From positions 1-64,000 of the forward strand of contig JBMDXK010000023.1 of the NCBI GenBank assembly GCA_048594375.1: a stretch of DNA of 64,000 nt, read 5' to 3'. The translations under genes and the position numbers were made by a program. Below, piece after piece: positions 26,061 through 35,070 of the stretch. This DNA comes from JBMDXK01 sp048594375 (GTDB lineage Bacteria; Pseudomonadota; Alphaproteobacteria; Rhizobiales; Methylopilaceae). The notes below the pieces were generated by a model. It had not been told where the DNA came from. It did no database searches and saw only the letters and a program-made list of their open reading frames with translations. Positions within the stretch are counted from its first letter, which is position 1, and each line of letters opens with the position of its first letter.

Positions 26061-27074
26061 ATGGAAATACAAAAGCCCTATTTGCTTTTTTTAGGCGATG
26101 CTCCTGACGCCCTGGCTGTCAAAACCGCCGCCGGTATTCTTGATTGGCGCGCCGAATGGTGCATAGGGCAGATGCGATTGTCCGCGTGTAAAACCACTCT
26201 CGGTCTGGATGATCTGGATATTGCCGCTGCAAAAGCCAAGGGTGCCAAAACGCTTGTTATCGGTGTGGTGAACCCGGGCGGTGTTTTGCCCACACAATGG
26301 GTAGAGACAATTGTCGAAGCGCTAATGTCCGGTCTTGATGTTGCTTCAGGTATGCATTCCCGGCTCGCGGATAATCCCCAGATTGCGGATGCTGCTAAAC
26401 GTTATGGGAGGCAATTGTTTGATGTGCGTCATGCGGATATGGTTTTTCCTACAGGCAAGGGTATAAAACGCTCTGGAATGCGGTTGCTCACTGTTGGCAC
26501 CGATTGTGCTATTGGCAAGAAATACACGGCTCTTGCGCTTGAAAAAGAAATGCATCTACGCGGCATGGATGCTGATTTTCGTGCCACCGGCCAGACGGGC
26601 GTACTGATTTCCGGTCGCGGGGTTGCAGTTGATGCTGTGGTTGCTGATTTTATTGCCGGTGCAGCCGAATGGCTTTCGCCCGCAGCCTCGCCCAAACACT
26701 GGGATATCATTGAAGGGCAGGGTTCCTTGTTTCATCCTTCCTTTGCAGGAGTGACGCTTGGCCTGTTGCACGGCAGCCAGCCCGATGCCTTTGTTGTCTG
26801 CCACGAGCCTACCCGTAAAACGCAACGCAATGTTCCTGCCTCCATGCCCAGTATTGGTGATGTGATTGATCTTACGGTACGGTGTGGACAACTCACCAAT
26901 CCGCATATCCGGTGTGTGGGTATTGCAATCAACACATCCGCACTCGACGATGCAACGGCCAAAGATGTCATTGCTTCGTGCCAAAATGAATATAAGCTTC
27001 CCGCCAATGACCCCCTGCGGTTTGGGGTGGTGAACATTGTGGATCACCTTGTGAATGAATTTGGTATCTCATGA
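26061..27074 (+). CDS. dgcN: DUF1611 family N-acetyltransferase, DgcN-like
   Basis: 337 residues, DUF1611 family. An N-terminal Rossmann-like domain (LVIGVVNPGGVLP) is followed by a P-loop, LTVGTDCAIGKKYTALALEK near residues 141-160, and a C-terminal helical part. Members next to an N-acetyl-D-glutamate racemase are annotated DgcN, proposed to acetylate D-glutamate so that DgcA can racemise it. The pair here (ATGA overlap with dgcA) supports this. AGAGGGAG precedes ATG 26061. Confidence 0.85.
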   Translation: MEIQKPYLLFLGDAPDALAVKTAAGILDWRAEWCIGQMRLSACKTTLGLDDLDIAAAKAKGAKTLVIGVVNPGGVLPTQWVETIVEALMSGLDVASGMHSRLADNPQIADAAKRYGRQLFDVRHADMVFPTGKGIKRSGMRLLTVGTDCAIGKKYTALALEKEMHLRGMDADFRATGQTGVLISGRGVAVDAVVADFIAGAAEWLSPAASPKHWDIIEGQGSLFHPSFAGVTLGLLHGSQPDAFVVCHEPTRKTQRNVPASMPSIGDVIDLTVRCGQLTNPHIRCVGIAINTSALDDATAKDVIASCQNEYKLPANDPLRFGVVNIVDHLVNEFGIS

Positions 27075-28048
27075 AACTTTCTGTAGCGGTTGAGCGCTGG
27101 CCAATTGCAGGTACGTTCACTATTGCGCGCGGTTCTAAAACTGAAGCGCTTGTGGTGGTTGCAACGTTAAACGATGGAACATTTCAGGGTAGGGGGGAAT
27201 GTGTGCCTTATGCCCGTTATAACGAAACAGTGGAAGGCGTTGCACATGCGCTTGAGGCTATGCAAGAGCTTGTAGCACGAGGAATCAACAGGCAGGAATT
27301 GCAGCACCTTATGCCCGCTGGTGCAGCACGCAATGCTCTTGATTGTGCGTTTTGGGATATCGAAGCCAAAAAAGCCGGTATTGCGGTCTGGGAAATGGCA
27401 GGACTTGCTCCACCAAAACCGCTTGTGACCGCTTATACCCTCAGCCTTGATACGCCTTCAGCAATGGGAGCGGCGGCGAAAAAAAATGCCCACCGTCCCT
27501 TGCTTAAAATCAAGCTTGGTGCGGAAGGGGATCGTGAAAGGCTTGCGGCCATCCGCGCCGCCGCACCCGATAGCGCCCTTATTATTGATGCGAATGAAGG
27601 CTGGACAGCGCAGAATCTTGAAGAGAATCTGACCGCTTGCAAGCACGCAGGTGTAAGCTTGATTGAACAGCCTTTGCCTGCGGCAAATGATGATCTTTTG
27701 CGGACTATTGTACGCCCTGTGCCTGTGTGTGCTGATGAAAGTCTGCACGCTATTGCTTCTCTTCCCGGGTTGGCGGGAAAATATGATGCGATCAATATCA
27801 AGCTGGATAAAGCTGGAGGATTAACGCAAGCGCTGGCCTTACGCCGCGCTGCAGAAGAAGCCGGCCTCGCCATCATGGTCGGGTGTATGTTGGGAACATC
27901 ACTTGGAATGGCTCCAGCGGTGCTTTTAGCACAGACTGCAAGCATTGTTGATCTGGATGGCCCTTTGCTGCTGACACAGGACAGGGAAAACGGATTAGTA
28001 TATGACAATCAAGGGGTTCATCCACCTTTACCTGCACTATGGGGATGA
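27071..28048 (+). CDS. dgcA: N-acetyl-D-glutamate racemase / dipeptide epimerase family (DgcA)
   Basis: 325-residue enolase-superfamily enzyme of the muconate lactonising/dipeptide epimerase group. Catalytic pattern: Lys pair in LLKIKLGAEG, metal ligands Asp in LIIDANEGW, Glu in SLIEQPLPA and Asp in VCADES, and the opposite-face Lys in INIKLDKAGG. A C-terminal GCMLGTSLGMAPA is also typical. Sequence alone would allow L-Ala-D/L-Glu epimerase, which recycles murein peptides; the DgcN neighbour favours the D-glutamate pathway. Confidence 0.85.
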   Translation: MKLSVAVERWPIAGTFTIARGSKTEALVVVATLNDGTFQGRGECVPYARYNETVEGVAHALEAMQELVARGINRQELQHLMPAGAARNALDCAFWDIEAKKAGIAVWEMAGLAPPKPLVTAYTLSLDTPSAMGAAAKKNAHRPLLKIKLGAEGDRERLAAIRAAAPDSALIIDANEGWTAQNLEENLTACKHAGVSLIEQPLPAANDDLLRTIVRPVPVCADESLHAIASLPGLAGKYDAINIKLDKAGGLTQALALRRAAEEAGLAIMVGCMLGTSLGMAPAVLLAQTASIVDLDGPLLLTQDRENGLVYDNQGVHPPLPALWG

Positions 28049-28260
28049 TCGAGCGAGCGCATCATACATTGATTGTGGATTCTCCCTGTGAGAACAAAAA
28101 AGGTTATCGCCTTTTTCGCAATGAGGTTAAAGCGCGTTAACCATAATCCTAATTCAGGCAATCAAGCCTTATTAAGGATTTGTTAATATTCTGGATAACG
28201 GCTACAATAGGAAAGAGTAAAGTCACAATTGGCTACGATTCGCGTTCCAGCAGGTTGCCC

Positions 28261-29838
28261 ATGACAGATAAAGATGCGCCCCTTTCTTTGGGAAATGATG
28301 ACTTTGACGCTATCCAGAGCGCAGTCATGGAAACAGCGCGTGGCCGCTGGTTTCTTGCAGAATATGCAAAACGCAACAAGGCTGCTGATACGGATAAAGT
28401 TCTTCAAGCTGTAGAGCGCCTTGAAGGACTGATGCAAAATGGCCGGATTGTCACCGCCCCAGACATGCTTCAAGCAGAGCTTGTCACCTTAACAGCGCGC
28501 CTGGCGCAGGCAAAAATGGAAATTGTGGCTCATGCAAATACAGCCCAAAGCCATGATGATATGGTCAAGATTGCAGTGCGCGCCTTGCATAAAGTTGAGG
28601 GCAGAGTAAGCGGCATTGCAGAAGATCTCCGGCGCAGTGCTACCGCTCTTGAAGATCCTAAAGTCGCCGCACAATTTTTACTGGGCTCACGTGCATTGGT
28701 GGCTGAAGGTGTGCGCGTGGAAACCTTGGAGGCTTTGCCTCCCTTGCCATCCGCAACCGCCAGCGAAAATAATATTGCTCCCCTTCAAGTGCCTCAAGAA
28801 CACCAGCCGGACAATGCTGTCGCTGCTACGGAAAAAGCTTCAGCCGAAGAAGCTCACACGATTGTCGAGGCGAAACCTCTGGCTATTTCTGCTGCACGCT
28901 TGAGCGCGCTTGAAGAGCTGGCCAATCGTGCATTGCAAATGAAAAAGACCCATGCGGAAGCACAGGCAAACAAAAAAAATACGCCCCCGCCGCTGCCTGA
29001 AAAACGACAGCCTGCATTTGTTGCTGAAAAGCCCACTGCTATGCCCAATGTGCCTCCCCATGCGGATATTCCTGCGCGCACCGCTCCTTTGATGCAGCCA
29101 CCTGAACCCGTGAATGATGATGCTGATCTGGTTGTGGCAGAACATGCCACTGTGGCAGGTGCGTTGTTTAACCCGGACTGGGTGGTACGCACATCTATTC
29201 CGGAACGTGAGGAAGAAGAACACATGCACGTTCCTCAGGTTGCCGTTGCTGGCCAAGCACGCAGCAGTGCAATGCTGGCACGTTCTCCCGCAGTGCCATC
29301 ATCCTTTTTTGCTGCGGAAAGAAGTGTTGAACGTGCTGTCGCTGCGCAGACAACTCCTGTTGAGCGACGCAGTCCGTTTGCCACTTTGGCTGCTGCTTCA
29401 AAAGCCTTGCGCGCAACACAGGCGCTGACGGAAAAAAATGCTCATTCCACTGTGTCAGATAATGACTCTGAGCATACTAAAAATATTGGTGCTGCACTCC
29501 CAGAATTAAATGCTCACTCCCGTAGCCCATTGGAAAAATCAGTACCCAATACAGCACAAAAGCGCATTGGGCGCCAATGGGATGAAGTGTTTTCCTCCAA
29601 AGCAGGTTCTGCCACAGCAGAACAGGCTCCTCGTGAAGCTGCGCGCACCCATGAGACTGCAAGGGATAAAAATGGGATGGTCGCAAATTCTTCCACGCGG
29701 GGAGAATTACCCACATTTTTACAAAAAGAAAATGTAAAACAGGGCGCTGAATTATCGGCATCTGCTCTTGGATCATTGCTCTCCATCCGCACTATTGATG
29801 CTTTGAGTTTTGAAGAAAAATCAGTCTATTTTTCCTGA
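28261..29838 (+). CDS. Hypothetical protein, conserved N-terminus plus long disordered tail
   Basis: 525 residues from ATG 28261 (the frame opens at 28180 without a sensible start). Residues 1-135 look folded and helical: FDAIQSAVMETARGRWFLAE, then RLEGLM and a regular heptad-like helix to VAAQFLLGSR. This head (METARGRWFLAEYA-type) recurs in alphaproteobacterial proteins of unknown function. From residue ~150 the chain is Pro/Ala/Glu-rich and low-complexity (TPPPLPEKRQPAF), with another short ordered piece near the end (LGSLLSIRTIDALSFEEK). No signal peptide or membrane segment. A terminator follows at once. I do not recognise a function. Confidence 0.7.
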   Translation: MTDKDAPLSLGNDDFDAIQSAVMETARGRWFLAEYAKRNKAADTDKVLQAVERLEGLMQNGRIVTAPDMLQAELVTLTARLAQAKMEIVAHANTAQSHDDMVKIAVRALHKVEGRVSGIAEDLRRSATALEDPKVAAQFLLGSRALVAEGVRVETLEALPPLPSATASENNIAPLQVPQEHQPDNAVAATEKASAEEAHTIVEAKPLAISAARLSALEELANRALQMKKTHAEAQANKKNTPPPLPEKRQPAFVAEKPTAMPNVPPHADIPARTAPLMQPPEPVNDDADLVVAEHATVAGALFNPDWVVRTSIPEREEEEHMHVPQVAVAGQARSSAMLARSPAVPSSFFAAERSVERAVAAQTTPVERRSPFATLAAASKALRATQALTEKNAHSTVSDNDSEHTKNIGAALPELNAHSRSPLEKSVPNTAQKRIGRQWDEVFSSKAGSATAEQAPREAARTHETARDKNGMVANSSTRGELPTFLQKENVKQGAELSASALGSLLSIRTIDALSFEEKSVYFS

Positions 29839-29863
29839 ATATCGAACAAATGTAAGGCTTTAC

Positions 29864-29890
29864 AAGTCCGGTTCAATGCCGGACTTTTTA
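29864..29890 (+). terminator. Terminator after the 525-residue protein gene
   Basis: AAGTCCGG (29864-29871) pairs with CCGGACTT (29879-29886), running into TTTTTAATTATT. Confidence 0.85.
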
Positions 29891-30266
29891 ATTATTCTAA
29901 ATACACATAAAAAATATGAAATACATATAAAAATCATTTTTTATTAGTTTAATTGTTGCATCCTTGTCATCAATGTGCGATATAAGAATCCTGCTCGGCA
30001 GTTTTGAAGGGCAGCGCGGTGATTTGAAAAACAGCAGCTTGCAGCCGTGTTCTTAAATGCTAAAAGCGCTACGGGTTTCCCGTAGCATAAGATCGGATAG
30101 ATCCGCCATGCATAATGTTTTTAAACAGGCCTTCTCTTTTGATGTAAAACGAATGCAACTTCTTATGTGTGTTCGATGTTGCTGATAGCGCATTTTCTTT
30201 AAGCATACGCAATCTGAAAAAAAAGCAATTGATTACATGTCCGCCTTGAGCGGAAAGGAGAGTTTT
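29891..30266 (+). other. 376-base structured leader region before the 68-residue gene
   Basis: No gene seen. A TATAAG -10 at 29989-29994 has a loose TTGCAT -35 with 19-base spacing. The putative transcript then holds several hairpins: CTGCtcgGCAG near 29999, a perfect GCTACGGG (30068-30075) / CCCGTAGC (30079-30086), and TCCGC (30240-30244) / GCGGA (30250-30254), the last directly touching the AAGGAG ribosome site of the next gene. Could be a long regulated 5' UTR or an independent small RNA. Confidence 0.4.
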
Positions 30267-30473
30267 ATGAGTAACGCTTATATTATTGAAGTGAATGATA
30301 CGGCCGTCGGTCTTGTTTCCCGTGATGCGAATGTTTACCGCTTCCACGCTGTTGTACCCCGCGTTAATGCTCTGAACGGGCAGATTTTTTCTAGCCCTGC
30401 ACATGCAACGCAAGCGGCACGGCGTATTCTGAAAAAAGGCTCTTATCAGCAGGAAATGCGTCTTGCTTCATAA
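30267..30473 (+). CDS. Conserved hypothetical small protein (68 residues)
   Basis: Start ATG 30267 with a strong AAGGAG at 30255-30260. The product MSNAYIIEVNDTAVGLVSRD... ends KKGSYQQEMRLAS. It is predicted to be a small beta-rich head (YIIEVNDTAVGLVSRDANVY) plus one helix (AHATQAARRILKK). No signal peptide, no cysteines. Proteins of this type occur in Hyphomicrobiales but I know no function. The well-formed ribosome site, long structured leader and strong terminator argue that it is genuine and well expressed. Confidence 0.75.
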   Translation: MSNAYIIEVNDTAVGLVSRDANVYRFHAVVPRVNALNGQIFSSPAHATQAARRILKKGSYQQEMRLAS

Positions 30474-30501
30474 AAATTTGAAATTGAGCATTATCGCTCA
30501 T

Positions 30502-30595
30502 ACGGCCACACAATAATAATAAGGCCGTCTCCAATGCCTGGAGGGGAATAAAGGCAAGGGGGTACAGACATGCACTGTCTGTACCCTTTATTTTT
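30502..30595 (+). terminator. Hairpin cluster and strong terminator after the 68-residue gene
   Basis: GGGTACAGAC (30560-30569) pairs perfectly with GTCTGTACCC (30576-30585), then TTTATTTTT. Just upstream are ACGGCC (30502-30507) / GGCCGT (30523-30528) and CTCC/GGAG (near 30530-30544). Three consecutive stems ending in a terminator could also be a 3' UTR-derived small RNA. Confidence 0.75.
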
Positions 30596-30713
30596 ATGGG
30601 AATAATTGTATTGCTTTAAACGCTTGCTAAATTCTGCTGCTGAACTTAAAGCGCATTCATAATGGCATGATGATATCTTCATTACTGCCTTATATCGCGC
30701 AGGGATAGATATT

Positions 30714-31376
30714 GTGGACGCTTTAAAAGAGAGACAACGAGTCTGGCTAAAAAAAATTATGGATATTACGGGCTTGCGTCCAAGCCAGCTCGCCAAGCAA
30801 GCGGGACTAAGCACGACAACACTCACGCGCTTTTTAAATGCCGAAGATCATAAAAATGCACTTTCTCCGCAAACTCTTAGCGCCATTCAGAATGTCGTAT
30901 TTGCTTTGGCGGATTCTATGGCATTGGAAGATGCACAAGCTCTGGCGTTCCCTGATACTTCTTACACTGAAAATAGAGAATTTTTAACGGGCGATGTTGC
31001 TCCATATGCTTTGGAACACATTGCCTATGAAAATGATGCGCTGCTTCGACAAGTTTTGAACGCTGCCTTGCAAATATACACCCAATGCACGCTTTGGGTA
31101 GTAAAAACCCGCATTTTAGAAGGACGAGGCTATATTCCAGGGGATATCATTGGCGTGGATCCTCTGCAAGAGCCGCGCAATGGTGATGTTGTGTGCGCGC
31201 AAGTATATGACTGGGGAAATATGCAGGCAAACTCTATACTGCGTTATTATTCGCCACCATTTTTGCTCGCGTGTGAAGCTTCCCGCGTTCATCATCCACT
31301 TGCCATCAAAGATCAGGATATTACGCTATCCGGTGTTGTTGTCTTTGGCTACCGTTCCCGCCGCGCGTGGGGATAG
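30714..31376 (+). CDS. XRE-type HTH regulator with S24/LexA-like C-terminal domain
   Basis: 220 residues. N-terminal helix-turn-helix at about 20-40 (LRPSQLAKQAGLSTTTLTRF). The C-terminal half (ILEGRGYIPGDIIGVDPLQE...NGDVVCAQVYDW) has the beta-fold pattern of S24 peptidases, but the catalytic Ser-Met position reads Gly-Tyr, so it is probably a non-cleaving, CI-like dimerisation domain. GTG 30714 has AGGGA 8 bases upstream. No prophage genes are nearby, so it may be a domesticated phage repressor or a stress regulator. Confidence 0.75.
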   Translation: MDALKERQRVWLKKIMDITGLRPSQLAKQAGLSTTTLTRFLNAEDHKNALSPQTLSAIQNVVFALADSMALEDAQALAFPDTSYTENREFLTGDVAPYALEHIAYENDALLRQVLNAALQIYTQCTLWVVKTRILEGRGYIPGDIIGVDPLQEPRNGDVVCAQVYDWGNMQANSILRYYSPPFLLACEASRVHHPLAIKDQDITLSGVVVFGYRSRRAWG

Positions 31377-31441
31377 ATGCTAATTTATCGGCCTGTGCAG
31401 TTGCGTATATTAATGGTATATGTTTATTGTGTTTTCATCTT

Positions 31442-31834
31442 ATGGTTGTTTTGGAGCTTTTGCGCGTGTACACCGAGAGTCTGGTGCAGGAATATGCTGA
31501 GTTTGCGCGTATGAGCCAGAGCTCAGATCCCGTAGAAAAAGCTCTGGGTACGGTTTATCTTGCGCTTGTACCGGAATTTAGCAGGGCTATTAGCGCTTTA
31601 AACGGACATGTGCCAAGCAATCAGATTGTTGCTGCCAGTATGCAAGCTTTGGCGCATATTGTTTCCGGGCTAATGATTGCAGCGCATGATGAAAGCCCGC
31701 AAACGTTGTATAATATGTGGCATCCGTCGTTTGACAAGCTCGTACATGCCAACCTTGCACTGTATGCTTCTGGTCAGGATGGCATGTTGCCCGCTTCCCT
31801 CAAGGCTTTGATTAGGCAAAAAAACGTTGAGTAA
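31442..31834 (+). CDS. Hypothetical protein (130 residues)
   Basis: The frame opens at 31367 (overlapping the regulator gene by 10 bases), but ATG 31442 gives the more protein-like start MVVLELLRVYTESLVQEYAE. The product is wholly helical by eye, without signal peptide or membrane segment, and ends PASLKALIRQKNVE. No ribosome site is obvious at either start. It follows the XRE regulator and ends 10 bases before the convergent kup gene. Not recognised. Confidence 0.55.
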   Translation: MVVLELLRVYTESLVQEYAEFARMSQSSDPVEKALGTVYLALVPEFSRAISALNGHVPSNQIVAASMQALAHIVSGLMIAAHDESPQTLYNMWHPSFDKLVHANLALYASGQDGMLPASLKALIRQKNVE

Positions 31835-31844
31835 AGCCTTGGCG

Positions 31845-33836
31845 CTAAATTGTGATCTGTGCGCCAATCTCCACAACTCTCCCTGTTGGAATACTGAAAT
31901 ATGCGGTGGCATCGCTGGAATTATTGGCCAGCATGATAAACAACCGATCATGCCAAAGGGATAAACCTTTGCTATGAGATGCTTTGAGAGACCGACGTGA
32001 GAGGAAAAATGAAGTTGACATGATATCAAACTTCCAGCCCTGCTTTCGGCAAAGCCCCAATGCCGCAGGTACATTCGGAATTTCCATATAACCGAATGTC
32101 ATGGAAACACGGGAAAACTGAGCGTTCAGCTCTTCCATTTTAACCCGCTCAGCATCGTTCACATAAGGCGTGGTCGTGGTGACGATGGTCAGCAGGACGT
32201 TTTTTTCATGCAATGTTTTGTAATGTTTCAAGCTGTGCAATAAGGATGTCGGCGCTGTGTCGGGATCACTGGTTAAAAATACGGCCGTTCCCGGTGTTAT
32301 GTGTACTGATTGGCTTTTTGCAAGGCTTTGAATGAGGATAGCCAGTGGCACATCGCTGCGACGAGTTTTTTCATAAAGCAGTTTTGATCCCTTCACCCAT
32401 GTGCGCATAATAATCACCAGACCCAGTGCAAACAGCAATGGAATATACCCGCCTTCAAACAACTTGGTGAGATTGGCGCCCAAAAATACTGTTTCGATGG
32501 CTAGGAAAGGAACCATTACCAATAATGTCGTCCATAAAGGCCATTTCCAATATTTCCAGATCACAAGAAATAACAATATACCCGTTACCAGCATGGTTCC
32601 GGTCACCGAGATGCCGTAGGCTGCTGCAAGATTGCTGGAACTGCCAAACTGTAGAACAAGAAAAATAGTGCCAATCAGCAAAAATGCGTTGATCTGTGGC
32701 ATATAGATTTGTCCGGCCTGATCTTCAGATGTGTGGCGAATATCAAGACGGGGCAGAATGTGCATCTGAATGGCTTGGCGCGAAAGCGAATAAGCTCCTG
32801 TTATCACTGCTTGTGACGCAATAATACAAGCCATGGTTGCCAGAATAACTACTGGAAACAATGCCCATTCTGGAAATAAAAGAAAAAAGGGATTCGAGGC
32901 AGTGGTACTGTCTGCGAGAACCAATGCGCCTTGTCCCATATAATTAAGAGCCAAAGCTGGAAAAACCAGACCCATCCATGCAGTCTGGACGGGTTTGCGT
33001 CCAAAGTGACCAAGATCGGCGTATAGGCTCTCTGCTCCCGTAACCGATAAAAACACAGCGCCCAATACAATCAGACTGGCAAAGCCGTTTGAAAGAAGAA
33101 ACATGAAGCCATAATAAGGACTAAGTGCTTTAAAAACTTCAGGGTCATCAGCAATATGAATCAATCCACCCACAGCCATAACAATAAACCACAACACTGT
33201 TATTGGGCCAAAGAAAATAGCAATCTTGGCTGTTCCCCGTGACTGGACGGCAAACACCCCAAGAATCAATCCAATTGCAATTGGTAAAATGTAAGGTGTA
33301 AAAGCAGGCGTAACCAGCTTCAAGCCTTCCACGGCGGAAAGGACGGATATTGCGGGTGTGAGGATGGCATCACCATAAAAAAGTGATGTGCCACATATTC
33401 CTAAAAATGCAATCAAGGGTGTTGAGCGTCCCAAGGCACGCTGTGCAAGTGCCATCAGGGAGAGTGTTCCTCCTTCACCATTATTATTGGCACGCAACAA
33501 AATCAAAATGTATTTGAGAGTAACGATCAGCGTCAGTGACCACAGGATCAGCGATAAAATACCAATAACATCCGCACGCTGTACGCCGCCATGTGCAGTG
33601 CCTGCCGCATGTAACGCCTCCCGGAACGCATAAAGCGGACTGGTGCCAATATCGCCATAAACCACCCCCACTGAACCCAGTGTTAAAACCCAGAAGCTGC
33701 TGCGGGTTAATGGTTTGCTATGCCCAACCGTTGCATGAGATTCGGACGCAGATTTTACAGGAATTTCGGCGGAGGAGGTTACTTCTGTTTCGCTCGTATT
33801 CGCCGCAGAGGCGATATCCTGTCCAGTGCCTGTCAT
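31845..33836 (-). CDS. kup: Low-affinity potassium uptake protein Kup
   Basis: 663-residue K+:H+ symporter of the KUP/HAK/KT family. About 12 membrane helices; signature start VLTLGSVGVVYGDIGTSPLY near residue 53, then CGTSLFYGDAILTPAISVLSA and a cytosolic C-terminal domain of about 150 residues ending in VVEIGAQITI. The N-terminal 45 residues are Ser/Thr-rich and variable. Monocistronic by layout. Confidence 0.95.
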   Translation of the reverse strand: MTGTGQDIASAANTSETEVTSSAEIPVKSASESHATVGHSKPLTRSSFWVLTLGSVGVVYGDIGTSPLYAFREALHAAGTAHGGVQRADVIGILSLILWSLTLIVTLKYILILLRANNNGEGGTLSLMALAQRALGRSTPLIAFLGICGTSLFYGDAILTPAISVLSAVEGLKLVTPAFTPYILPIAIGLILGVFAVQSRGTAKIAIFFGPITVLWFIVMAVGGLIHIADDPEVFKALSPYYGFMFLLSNGFASLIVLGAVFLSVTGAESLYADLGHFGRKPVQTAWMGLVFPALALNYMGQGALVLADSTTASNPFFLLFPEWALFPVVILATMACIIASQAVITGAYSLSRQAIQMHILPRLDIRHTSEDQAGQIYMPQINAFLLIGTIFLVLQFGSSSNLAAAYGISVTGTMLVTGILLFLVIWKYWKWPLWTTLLVMVPFLAIETVFLGANLTKLFEGGYIPLLFALGLVIIMRTWVKGSKLLYEKTRRSDVPLAILIQSLAKSQSVHITPGTAVFLTSDPDTAPTSLLHSLKHYKTLHEKNVLLTIVTTTTPYVNDAERVKMEELNAQFSRVSMTFGYMEIPNVPAALGLCRKQGWKFDIMSTSFFLSRRSLKASHSKGLSLWHDRLFIMLANNSSDATAYFSIPTGRVVEIGAQITI

Positions 33837-34111
33837 GATAACCTATCATACAATCGGGTTTAGGATGAGCGCCTTCGTATATAAAACATTAAAGTGCGCA
33901 AGCCCCTTCCATACGCCTAACCTGCGGTAATGTCCAGTGGCCTTCAAGAACGGTCGTTTTTGTATTCCGATAAAATGCACAGATAATTGGTTCCAAGAGC
34001 GTTTGGCTTGGCCTTTTGTCTCTCTTGCGTGTTGTATGCGCCCACTTTATACCGAAGATAGCTTAAAGGCTTACATTTATAGCCATTACGCTATAAATTG
34101 GTGTTATCTTC

Positions 34112-35026
34112 ATGCTTGCTGGCGTTTCCTTTAAAATTATTTCCGCATTTCTATTTACGGTTATGGCGGCTATTATTGGCTATCTTGGTGGACAGGTAAG
34201 CATTGGCGAGTTGGTTTTTGCCCGTAACTTTTTTGCGTTGCTTCCCATCTTGATCTGGCTTGGTCTGCGGCAAGAAATTGGAGAAGCTTTTGGCTCACGC
34301 GCTGTTTTCGGACATATGCTGCGCTCGTTTGCCGGTTGTGCGGCAATGTTTTGTAACTTTCTGGCATTGGGATTGCTCCCGCTTGCGAATGCAACCGTGA
34401 TCGGTTTTGCATCGCCTCTCATCACCGTTATTCTTGCTGCTATTCTGCTTAAAGAAAGTGTGCGGCTTTACCGCTGGGGTGCCGTATTTATTGGCTTGAT
34501 TGGTGTCACCGTTATTGTTGCCCCCAATCTTGCTACACCAGATGCCCTTGAACCCGCTGCATTTTGGGGATCGTTACTTGCCTTGGCGGGCGCTTGTTTC
34601 ACCGCTGTGGCCATGATACAGGTGCGGCGTCTTACACAGACAGAAACTACTGGTGCTATTGTTCTGTATTTTTCTATATTTTCTTCTCTTATTGGCGCAT
34701 CAACCATACCTTTTGGATGGGAATGGCCGCAAGGAAATACGCTCTGGTTTCTGATCGCTATTGGTGTGCTGGGAGGTGTCGGGCAGATTTTCCTCACTCA
34801 ATCCTATCGGCTTGCAGCGGCTTCTCTTATTGCACCCTTTGAATATGTGGCGCTCCTTTGGGCAATTATCATAGGATGGGTGGCATTTGGACATCTTCCT
34901 GATTTCTACGTTATCATTGGCGGTTTGATTGTAATTTCATCCGGAATCTTTGTTATTTGGCGCGAGCGCAAGTTAGGCATAGAACGGGCAAAAGTGCGTA
35001 AAGTACAACCTGCTTCCCACCCCTGA
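34112..35026 (+). CDS. EamA/DMT-family transporter
   Basis: 304 residues, ten hydrophobic helices in two EamA repeats: first repeat from residue 5 (ISAFLFTVMAAIIGYLGG) to LLKESVRLYRWGAVFIGLIGV, second from FWGSLLALAGACFTAVAM to VIISGIFVIWRERK. Drug/metabolite exporter family; substrate unknown. It ends 44 bases before thiD and may be co-transcribed with it. Confidence 0.88.
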   Translation: MLAGVSFKIISAFLFTVMAAIIGYLGGQVSIGELVFARNFFALLPILIWLGLRQEIGEAFGSRAVFGHMLRSFAGCAAMFCNFLALGLLPLANATVIGFASPLITVILAAILLKESVRLYRWGAVFIGLIGVTVIVAPNLATPDALEPAAFWGSLLALAGACFTAVAMIQVRRLTQTETTGAIVLYFSIFSSLIGASTIPFGWEWPQGNTLWFLIAIGVLGGVGQIFLTQSYRLAAASLIAPFEYVALLWAIIIGWVAFGHLPDFYVIIGGLIVISSGIFVIWRERKLGIERAKVRKVQPASHP

Positions 35027-35070
35027 TTTTTTGTTGTTGCCTTGTTAAAGCTTCGCACTACTATAGCGCC

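Noticed and set aside
33937..34134. 65-codon frame upstream of the EamA gene
   Set aside because: No ribosome site, Cys/Trp-rich odd composition, overlaps the EamA start; likely chance.
35027..35070. TPP riboswitch for thiD
   Set aside because: Only 44 bases between the EamA gene and thiD; no THI-box sequence.
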